From NCBI GenBank assembly GCA_002887195.1, contig PJAB01001645.1:1-13085 (forward strand): DNA of 13,085 bases, read 5' to 3'. The translations under genes and the position numbers were made by a program. The stretch's first letter is position 1, and each line of letters begins with the position of its first letter. Below the pieces are notes generated by a model, which saw nothing but the letters and a program-made list of their open reading frames with translations, searched no databases and had not been told where the DNA came from. The stretch is from Chrysochromulina parva (lineage: Eukaryota; Haptophyta; Prymnesiales; Chrysochromulinaceae). Below are positions 1 to 6,823 of this stretch, in pieces.

Positions 1-667
1 CATCACACTTGTTAGGGATGTTAAGTAATAATCAGCCCCGAGAGCTGGCCTTGTGAGGCCGAGCTCTGAGTCCCTGAGTGTGAGGCGCCGAGAGACGGCG
101 GTTAGGACGGAGGTTAAGGCGGTCGGGCGGTGTCGTGCAGTCACTGGCGTTTGAATCGTCATCCCTGGACGCTGGAGTAACGCGGAGGCAGAAGCGTTTG
201 CGATATCCGATAAGAATGACTTTTGTTTAACCCGTACCCGAGCCCCTGTGAGCTGACAGCTGTGCGTGCTGTGAAAGATCCGGAAAGCCTTTTTGGGTTG
301 TACTATCTAGTACACTCCACAGCGTACGGCTGTGAAACCTGTGTACGAGCGGGGCCGAAACTAATACACGTGGCTGCGTGAGGTGTGACTCTCGTCTATC
401 GTGAACCCATGCGTGCTCCGCGCGACATGCGGGCTGGCGGGCTCTTCTTGCTACTACCATAGGTAGATCATCATCGCCTCCTCCCCCTGCGTGACCGATG
501 TTCAGCATTCGCGTGCCAGCACGTGCCGGTGCCGCCAACGGCTGACACGTGCCACTCGTTGCGCGGCTCTCGACTACGGTATCGTGCGTGTGCTCTCGCT
601 GCAGTCCGAGGCACGGCGAGCTTGCACATGCGGCCGCCCTTCGCTCGCCCTCCTACTCAAGTCTCGT
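1..667. other. Non-coding left flank
   Basis: I see no convincing gene here. Short frames occur on both strands, for example 227-538 on the minus strand, but they have no recognisable domain, no good start and unremarkable composition. Part of the stretch must be the 3' flank of the minus-strand gene that ends at 668. A small inverted repeat lies at 299-314. An exon of a gene lying mostly outside the window cannot be excluded. Confidence 0.5.
299..314. repeat. Short inverted repeat TGTACTA-TC-TAGTACA
   Basis: Two perfect 7-nt arms (299-305 and 308-314) flank a 2-nt spacer in the non-coding left flank. It could be a small hairpin or a dimeric protein-binding site, but a chance match is possible at this length. 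Confidence 0.35.
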
Positions 668-3082
668 CTAGATCCGCTTGCTGCGAAAGTGGATGTCGAA
701 CTCGCCGATGCACCTTTGAACGTCCGCCTTCAGAGCCTCGAGCGCTGCGGCGGCGACCGGCCGCAGCTCAGGCTCCTTGACCTCTGCCTTGTAGGTATGC
801 GTCGCGTCAGCACAGCCGGCGCCGCTCACAGTGCCTGGGGTTGCGGTCGGGCTCACCTCGGCGTAGTGCAGCGTGCCCGAGCATAGCTTTGTCTCGATGA
901 CCTTGGCATCGACCGCGGGCGGGACGCCGGGGGGAGGAAGCTCCGCAAGCCGCTTCGCCTTCCATTCGAGCTCGAGAGCGTACTCATAGATGTGGCGCAC
1001 CTGGCCGCGCGAGGCGACGACCGAGGCGGTACCCTCGACACTCTTGACCTTGGTGATCGAGATCTGCACCTGTTCGGCAGAGCCGCGCGCCGTCTCGAGC
1101 ACCTTTGTCAGCTCGGCCTTACACCAGTCGCCCATCTCCTTCTCCTCCCACGTGCCGCCAGCATTCCAGGCCGATCCGGCGGCGCCCTGCTGCCGTGCCT
1201 CTTCCGCGCTCGCGGGCGCCGCCTCCGCCCCGCCCGCCGACAGTCGCTTCGGTTTCTTCTGCTCGTCGAGGAGCGCCTTCGTCTTCTCGTCAATCTGCCG
1301 ATCAAAATAGGAAGTTTTCGAGCCGTCAGCGCGGATCTTGTACCCCTTCATATCGAGGCCCTCCTCGCCGCTCACGGTCACCTTCTCGGCCTTGCGCGCG
1401 CGCCGCCGCTCCGCGTCCGCCTCCTCCTTGGCCTTCTTCTGGAGTGCCTCGACTCGCTCCCTGTCCTTCTTCTCCTCATCCTTCTTTTGCTGTTTGTAGA
1501 CCTCAAAGGAGATGGGCTCGTCGACCTCCATCGCCTCCATCGCCGCCGTCGCTCCCTGCGCCTCATCCGCACCCTCGTTCGCACCAGCAGCAGCCGGCGG
1601 CGATGGCGTCACCGGCGGTGCGGACTCCTCCGCGAGCGCGCTAGTGGGCACCTCCTCGAGCGCCTGGGCAAAGTCAGACAGCGCGTCACTCACCACCGTC
1701 TTGAGAATTTCGAGGGCGCTCAGCGTGCGCTCCTCGGGCAGAGTCTTGGCGCCCGGCACGGCGCCCATGTCCTCGTCGTCGTCGTCCCCCGTCCCTTCCT
1801 TGTCCTTGGGCGGTGGCGGCGGCGGCGGGAGGATCATCGTGTGGTTCACCTCGCCGATCGAGATGTACGCGCCGTCTGGCGCAGGCATCACCTCACTGTA
1901 CACGAGCGTGCCCGAGCTCTCGCCACGCTCAGTGGCGGCGGCGGCGGCGTCGGCGGCGTCACCTTCAGGCGACTTGAGCGGGCCGCTCACCGTCCAGTCG
2001 AGCGAGAAGGCGTACTCAAAGAACCGCCGGCCGGTGGCGCCACCAAGGAGCGTCGAGGCAGAGCCATCGAGCCCCCGCACGGCCGTTACCCGAGCGACAC
2101 AGCCGTCCAAGTCGGCGTGACAGCGGAGGAGGCGAGGGGTGAGGTCAGCGCGCGCCCATGCGCTCAGGTCCACGCCCGCCGCCGTGCCCGCCGCCGTGCC
2201 CGCCGCACCCGCCGCCGCGCCGGCGCCCTCGGCCGCACCCGCCACCGCTTCCACCGAGGAGGCATCCTCACCGAGGAATTTCCGCAGCCGTGCTCGTCGA
2301 GTCTCCTCGCGCTGCGCCTTCTGCCGCTGGCGCAGCCTGTCGCACTCGACGCGCCACTCGGCGCGCAGCCTCTCCTCGGCGAGTGCCTTGAGTCGCGCCT
2401 CTTCTTGCTTGCGCGCCCTCTCCGCCGCCTCCTCCTTCGCCACCGCCTTCTCGGCGGCCGCCCCGAATTTCGCCGAGAAGTTCGACTTGAGGCCATCGCG
2501 CTGCACCTTGAGCGCCGCCTGTACCGTGACCAGCTCGGCGCGCGCATTCTTGTCCTTCGGGTCCGCCTTGCATGCGGCCAGCAGGTCCTGCTGCGCCGAC
2601 GAAAGCTGGCCCAGCTTACCCCTAGCCATGCCGCGCCGGAAGAGCGCCTTCGAGTTGTCCGCCTCGAGCTCGAGCACCTGGGAAGCGCTCGCCTCGGCCG
2701 CCTCCCACGCCTCGAGCTTAATCTGCGCGGCCGCCGAGTTGTTGTGCAGCGAGATGAGCACCGGCTTGAGCAGCTCCTTCGCCTCATTGGAGGTGGGCGC
2801 GTCCTTCACCGCGTTGAGCGCCTCATCATACGTGGCAATGGCCGCCGCATTGTCGCCCGCCTTGAAGAGCGCGTTGCCCGCGTCCTTGAGCCGCGTCGCA
2901 TCCTCCAGCAACGACTGCGCCATCGCGGCCGAAAGCTGCTCCTCCTCCTGCTCGGCGCCCGTCTTCTTCTTAGCTTCCGCTGCCTCCTCCTCTGGGTCCA
3001 CGGGGTCTGGAAAGCCATCGTCGTCGTCTTCATTGTCGCCCGCAGACAGATCCATTGGTTCTGGCTTCGTCTCTGAGGACAT
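668..3082 (-). CDS. TPR and double Aha1_N-domain Hsp90 co-chaperone-like protein
   Basis: This 804-residue protein probably acts on Hsp90 in the cytosol. After an acidic N-terminus, residues ~53-200 form three TPR motifs. The five carboxylate-clamp positions that bind the EEVD tail of Hsp90/Hsp70 are visible as K66, N70, N114, K145 and R149. A charged helix rich in E, R and K follows (~200-270). Two segments then resemble the N-terminal domain of Aha1, the Hsp90 ATPase activator. The first (~304-478) is divergent and contains a Pro/Asp insertion. The second (~636-804) is clear, with a TKVKSVEGTASV strand, an IYEYALELEW strand and a GTLHYAEVSP strand. The usual Aha1 C-terminal SRPBCC domain is absent. 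The start at 3082 opens with MSSETKPEP; an in-frame ATG at 3226 would add 48 basic, Ser-rich residues that look more like leader or transit sequence. Domain calls are by eye. TPR and Aha1-II are firm, and Aha1-I is moderate. Confidence 0.85.
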   Translation of the reverse strand: MSSETKPEPMDLSAGDNEDDDDGFPDPVDPEEEAAEAKKKTGAEQEEEQLSAAMAQSLLEDATRLKDAGNALFKAGDNAAAIATYDEALNAVKDAPTSNEAKELLKPVLISLHNNSAAAQIKLEAWEAAEASASQVLELEADNSKALFRRGMARGKLGQLSSAQQDLLAACKADPKDKNARAELVTVQAALKVQRDGLKSNFSAKFGAAAEKAVAKEEAAERARKQEEARLKALAEERLRAEWRVECDRLRQRQKAQREETRRARLRKFLGEDASSVEAVAGAAEGAGAAAGAAGTAAGTAAGVDLSAWARADLTPRLLRCHADLDGCVARVTAVRGLDGSASTLLGGATGRRFFEYAFSLDWTVSGPLKSPEGDAADAAAAATERGESSGTLVYSEVMPAPDGAYISIGEVNHTMILPPPPPPPKDKEGTGDDDDEDMGAVPGAKTLPEERTLSALEILKTVVSDALSDFAQALEEVPTSALAEESAPPVTPSPPAAAGANEGADEAQGATAAMEAMEVDEPISFEVYKQQKKDEEKKDRERVEALQKKAKEEADAERRRARKAEKVTVSGEEGLDMKGYKIRADGSKTSYFDRQIDEKTKALLDEQKKPKRLSAGGAEAAPASAEEARQQGAAGSAWNAGGTWEEKEMGDWCKAELTKVLETARGSAEQVQISITKVKSVEGTASVVASRGQVRHIYEYALELEWKAKRLAELPPPGVPPAVDAKVIETKLCSGTLHYAEVSPTATPGTVSGAGCADATHTYKAEVKEPELRPVAAAALEALKADVQRCIGEFDIHFRSKRI

Positions 3083-3547
3083 GTAATAGGAGGCTGCACG
3101 GCTAGAGAGACTGGAGAGATAGAAGCTGGTGAGCCTTGACGCCAATCCTAGTGTGCGTCTCGAAGTGCAAAAAGATTCCGGGCGGCGTTCGTGAGCGAAG
3201 TCCACGTGGCGGAATCCTTGGTTCATTCACAGCTATGTTTCTTGAACAGAAGAATGAAAGCCGGAACGGAGGGAAATGTCGTCGTATGCATGCAAATCCA
3301 GGGAAGCAGGGATGCAAATGCGTGCTCTTTTCGGTTCGAGATGGCAGACATTCGCGACGACTCGCCCGGCCAAGATAATCTCAGTTTTATGTGTCTGCCA
3401 CGCCAGCCCCTGGGGGCCTGGCCCTGGGCCATAGGAAACGTGTTGATATTTTCAGGTGAATCAGATGATTAGATTTCGCGGATTTGAGCTACACTTTCCC
3501 GCAGAGGTAGAGCCCAATTTCTATAAGACACCATCTGAACTGAACTT
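3083..3547. promoter_or_regulatory. Intergenic region with the probable promoter and 5' leader of the TPR-Aha1 gene
   Basis: This gap separates the 3' end of the scaffold gene (3548) from the start of the co-chaperone gene; both are on the minus strand. It is less GC-rich than the coding flanks. Read on the minus strand, a pyrimidine-rich tract ending in AG lies at about 3099-3122, just before the chosen ATG. It could be a splice acceptor of a 5' intron, in which case the upstream in-frame ATG at 3226 would not be used as annotated. A GC-rich patch able to fold into small hairpins lies at 3400-3432. I see no clear TATA element or terminator. Confidence 0.45.
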
Positions 3548-6500
3548 TCAAATGATGCTGCGCTCGCCAGGTGTGCGCGACTTGAACGGTGCAGCCACAG
3601 CGCTGAGGGCCCCCCAAGAGCGCTGCGTGCGACCCTTGCCAAGATCCGGAGAAGATGCCGCGTGGTCAGGCACCTTGAGGACGTGTGGCCGAGAAGGCTG
3701 AAGAAGAGCTCGGGAGTTCGACGTATCTCCTCGGAAACGCTCGCATAATTCCTGGTAGTTTAGCGAGCCGGAGCGATCTTGGTCGAGCGAGTCAAAGGCG
3801 GCGTCGGCTTCGGCACTGGTGGCAACGATGACCATCTTCCGCAGCACGAGCCTGAATTCCTGCTTTTCAATCTGGCCCGATAGGTCCTGGTCGAACGCGC
3901 GGAATATGTCGATGATCCTCTTGGGCTCCCTCGCAAACTTATTCTTGAGCTGGCCGACGATGTCGGTCATGTTCCGCACGACCTTGATCACGACCCGCAG
4001 CTTGTCGGTCGTGAGAAGCTCAGCAAAGTCTGTATCTTCCGCGACGGGGCGGCCGCCCACGGCCAGAAGCCGATCATTGATCTCAAGCCTCGGGTCACTA
4101 TAGGCTGCGGGTGAGCCCGGCTTGATCGCGAGGACCAGCACGGCCCCGTCTTGGAAGCCCACTCCAAGTCCGAGTGACTCGTCCTTTGTACGCTTCCAGA
4201 GCGTAGCGTTGAAGACCTGGTCGATGTCCTTCTTAGGAAAGGAAGGAACATGCGGGGCCATCTGCTCCACCGTTGACTCCTCCTTCAACTTCGCTTTGGG
4301 CGGCGCAAGGTCAAGGGTCTCCCTATTTAGGATTGACTCTTCAACCGGCGCGGCCTTTTCGGCAGGCGGTCGAGGAGGCGGCGTCTCGGCTGGCGGCCGA
4401 GGAGGCGGCGCCTCGGTGCGAAAGAGGGCTCCAAAACCTTGTCCCACTGCGCCGCCCCAGGCCTGCAGCCCTTGCCCTACGTTTTTGACGCCCTGCTCCC
4501 ACTGCGACACGACTCCGCCCTGCTGGACACCCTGGCCGACATCGGCCGCTGACACACCCTTCGTGGCAGCCGCAGCCTTCGCAGCCGCTGCTTCCTTGTA
4601 AGCGATTGCCGCCCTCTCGGCCGCCCTCTCGGCCGCTGCCACTCGCTCGGCCGCTGCCGCCCTCTCGGCCGCTGCCGCCGCCTCAGCCGCGGCCTTCTCG
4701 GCCGCTGCTTCCTCGTAGACCGCTGCCGCCCGCTCGGCCGCCCTCTCGGCCGCTGCCGCCGCCTCGGCCGCCGCCAGGTCGAGCATCGTCAGGGGGGTGA
4801 GCCTTTGAACTGTGGGACGCTCCCACTGCGAAGTTCCGTCATCCGACCAGTAATAGACGCCGCCACCAGCGGAGGCCTCCGCGTGCCAGCTTGGCGGCAG
4901 ATCCGTGTCCAGCTTTGAGCTTGCATCTCGGCCATTTGAGCTGGCATCTCGGCTTGATGGCAGATCCGCCGCCAGCTCGGCCATCAAGGCAGCGACGTCC
5001 GCGGAGCGCCGAAGAGCGAACTTGTCCGTGCTCCCCGCCGTCGTGCTTGTCTCATTGTAGCCCGGGCTGCTCGCGCTGCGGACGGTGCCCGTGCTCCGGA
5101 CCGAGGAGGTTTCGCTCTGCGCCACCTCTTGCGCGAGCAGCCTTCGCTCACGAGCAAGCCGCTGCTCCTCTGCATGCAACCGTGCAACTTCCGCTGCTCG
5201 CTCCGCCGCCCAGCGCCGCTGCGCCTCCTCATGAGCCCGTCGCTGCTCAGCGATGGCCACCTGGTCCTTAGCCATCCTCGCCGCCGCCGCCAGCTGCGCC
5301 TCGATGACAGCCTGCTGCTGCCGCGTGGCCGCGAGCGCAGCCTCGAGAAGCCGAACACCTTCGTCGGCAGGGGAGGCGGCTGTGACCGCCATCGCCGACG
5401 CCTTTCGCATCAGCTCGCTCACGTCGCTCAGCCTGCCGTTTGACGAGATCGTCGGCAACACTGTGAGCTCCATGGGAGCTCTGATCGTGCTCGATGTCGT
5501 CGCGGCGGTGGCGGCGGGGGAGGGGGGAGTGGGGGACACGTCTTCGTAAGTGGCCGTTGGGGCTGGCGCGGGCGGGGCATTCGCGAGCTTATGCTGCTCC
5601 GTCTGCTTCACGATGAACTTGCCCATGCCCTCGTATCGAATCGTGTAGAGTGGAGGCGCGGTCTCGCGGTGCACCTCAACGATCTCGGCGCGGATCTGCG
5701 TGCCATGGGCCGTGCGGTAGAGGACGATGTCGCCCTTGGAGAAGGGGGCGCGCGGGCTCGACGTGCCGTGTGCGGTGGCAGTGCTGTTGAGCGAACGACG
5801 CGGCGGCGGCGGGGGTGCTTCATCATCAGAGGAGGGCTCAGAGAAGGAGGGCTGCCAGATGAGCTGCGAGGCGGAGGGCTGCGAGGCGGAGGGCTGCGAG
5901 GCGGAGGGCTGCGAGGCGGAGGGCTGCGAGGTGGAGGGCTGCGTGGCGCCGATGCGAGGAGAGGGCTGCGAGGCGGATGCGTTCGACGAGGTCTGTGAGG
6001 GGCCGCGGCGCTCATCACGGTGCTCGAGGGGGCTGGTACGAGTCTGAACATTGGTCTGAAGATCCAGCGACCAGATCCGACTGGATCCCACAGGCGCGGC
6101 CAGGTGTGCCTGAGCTGTTGGATCTTTCTGTGCGCCGGCCCATGGGTCCGTTGCGATCCTGGGACGGTCGGGCAGCGCGCTCGAGCGTTCGAGCGTCGCG
6201 CGCTGCTCGGCGACCAGACGGGAGAGAAGCGATTCGTTCACGTCAGGGCTCAAGCCCTCTGGCGAATCGGGCCGCGGTGAGAGTGACGCAACGCTCGAAA
6301 TGCTCTCAAAGGGCGAATCAGGTTGCGACGATTGGAGCGCCTCCACGATGGCACGTGCAGCCTGCGCGCTCACCGCCGCCCGATGCCCCTCGCTGGCGGC
6401 GAGCTCTGCGGCGGCGGCAAGCTCAGCGGCCGCACAAAAGTCCATGTCGTCCTCCACTGAGGATTCAGTGTCGAGGACGCGCATGAGATCGAATGTCACC

Positions 6501-6823
6501 GTCATCGCGTCCTTGAGGGCGCCAAAGTTGGATGCAGAGCTAACCGGCACGCCGTCAATTGCCATCACGCGATCGCCGATGCGCAGCCGCCCGCAGCGCA
6601 TCGCCGGCGTGTCCTCGCCGATGGCTGAGAGCGTGACCACGTCGCCGCCGTCGAAGCCGAGGCCCAGCCCGAAACCCTCGTATGGGTCGCGCTCTAACGT
6701 CACGCGCAGCTTCTCAACGAGCGGCTTGGGCACTTGTTCATGATGCACCGTGACGTCGGCAGTGGGCATCGGAGGTAATCTCGGAGGCAGGTCGACGGGG
6801 CCCGCCGCGGTGGATGTTTTCAT
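3548..6823 (-). CDS. Multidomain PDZ/SH3-like/WW/PDZ/EF-hand scaffold protein, main part
   Basis: This is a 1091-residue frame, probably the larger part of one scaffold gene with the frame at 6820-8514. Domains in order by position: PDZ at ~6720-6460 with a classical GLGF loop; a Ser/Pro-rich linker with SQPSA pentapeptides (5866-5940); a small SH3/Tudor-like barrel at 5743-5585 (KGDIVLYR, then LYTIRYEG); a coiled coil at ~5375-5110; a WW domain at ~4905-4813 with LPPSW, VYYW and QWERP; an Ala/Glu helix at ~4785-4560; two PPPRPPAE repeats (~4412-4359); a PDZ-like domain at ~4222-3960 (LGLGVGF); and two EF-hands. The EF loops DQDLSGQIEKQE (3892 on) and DQDRSGSLNYQE (3784 on) keep every calcium-ligand position. 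The protein should assemble C-terminal-tail and proline-motif ligands, with calcium as a possible switch. The first ATG is 6823, but sequence upstream of it in this frame (to ~6958) matches the end of the other PDZ copy, so the true start is probably further upstream. Confidence 0.8.
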   Translation of the reverse strand: MKTSTAAGPVDLPPRLPPMPTADVTVHHEQVPKPLVEKLRVTLERDPYEGFGLGLGFDGGDVVTLSAIGEDTPAMRCGRLRIGDRVMAIDGVPVSSASNFGALKDAMTVTFDLMRVLDTESSVEDDMDFCAAAELAAAAELAASEGHRAAVSAQAARAIVEALQSSQPDSPFESISSVASLSPRPDSPEGLSPDVNESLLSRLVAEQRATLERSSALPDRPRIATDPWAGAQKDPTAQAHLAAPVGSSRIWSLDLQTNVQTRTSPLEHRDERRGPSQTSSNASASQPSPRIGATQPSTSQPSASQPSASQPSASQPSASQLIWQPSFSEPSSDDEAPPPPPRRSLNSTATAHGTSSPRAPFSKGDIVLYRTAHGTQIRAEIVEVHRETAPPLYTIRYEGMGKFIVKQTEQHKLANAPPAPAPTATYEDVSPTPPSPAATAATTSSTIRAPMELTVLPTISSNGRLSDVSELMRKASAMAVTAASPADEGVRLLEAALAATRQQQAVIEAQLAAAARMAKDQVAIAEQRRAHEEAQRRWAAERAAEVARLHAEEQRLARERRLLAQEVAQSETSSVRSTGTVRSASSPGYNETSTTAGSTDKFALRRSADVAALMAELAADLPSSRDASSNGRDASSKLDTDLPPSWHAEASAGGGVYYWSDDGTSQWERPTVQRLTPLTMLDLAAAEAAAAAERAAERAAAVYEEAAAEKAAAEAAAAAERAAAAERVAAAERAAERAAIAYKEAAAAKAAAATKGVSAADVGQGVQQGGVVSQWEQGVKNVGQGLQAWGGAVGQGFGALFRTEAPPPRPPAETPPPRPPAEKAAPVEESILNRETLDLAPPKAKLKEESTVEQMAPHVPSFPKKDIDQVFNATLWKRTKDESLGLGVGFQDGAVLVLAIKPGSPAAYSDPRLEINDRLLAVGGRPVAEDTDFAELLTTDKLRVVIKVVRNMTDIVGQLKNKFAREPKRIIDIFRAFDQDLSGQIEKQEFRLVLRKMVIVATSAEADAAFDSLDQDRSGSLNYQELCERFRGDTSNSRALLQPSRPHVLKVPDHAASSPDLGKGRTQRSWGALSAVAAPFKSRTPGERSII
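3725..3905 (-). other. EF-hand pair at the C-terminus of the scaffold protein
   Basis: Two 12-residue loops, at 3892-3854 and 3784-3746 (each with its following residue), both begin D-x-D-x-S-G and have Glu at position 12, with Ile or Leu at position 8. These are the canonical calcium ligands, so this is very likely a functional calcium-binding pair rather than a relic. It directly follows the third PDZ-like domain, which suggests calcium-dependent control of ligand binding; that last point is inference. Confidence 0.85.
5866..5940. repeat. 15-bp minisatellite encoding SQPSA pentapeptides
   Basis: Five head-to-tail copies of a 15-nt unit (GCGAGGCGGAGGGCT on the plus strand) are present. Four are identical and the fifth has one change; degenerate copies extend on both sides. 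The unit is a multiple of three, so changes in copy number keep the frame and only change the length of a disordered Ser/Gln/Pro linker before the SH3/Tudor-like barrel. Confidence 0.9.
6648..6709. repeat. Direct repeat from PDZ duplication, copy 2
   Basis: Partner of the repeat at 7124-7185, differing at two positions. It encodes the LRVTLERDPYEGFG-type PDZ start with its GLGF ligand-binding loop. The copy lies in the intact PDZ of the downstream frame. Confidence 0.9.

Noticed and set aside
227..538. Minus-strand 103-residue frame in the left flank
   Set aside because: It starts at TTG, has no domain and shows no coding signature.
992..3076. Plus-strand 694-residue open frame
   Set aside because: It is antisense to the TPR-Aha1 gene and consists of Leu/Arg-rich sequence with no domain, as expected for a shadow of GC-rich coding DNA.
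2139..3086. Plus-strand Ser/Ala-rich frame of 315 residues
   Set aside because: It is another antisense shadow of the same gene, created by reverse-complemented Glu/Ala codons.
3330..3360. Possible tRNA T-arm (GGTTCGAGATG)
   Set aside because: No matching acceptor stem, anticodon arm or correctly spaced A-box could be found.
6820..6823. ATGA overlap as translational coupling of a bacterial-type operon
   Set aside because: The protein families are eukaryotic, and the PDZ homology crosses the overlap in the other frame, so a frame break explains it better.
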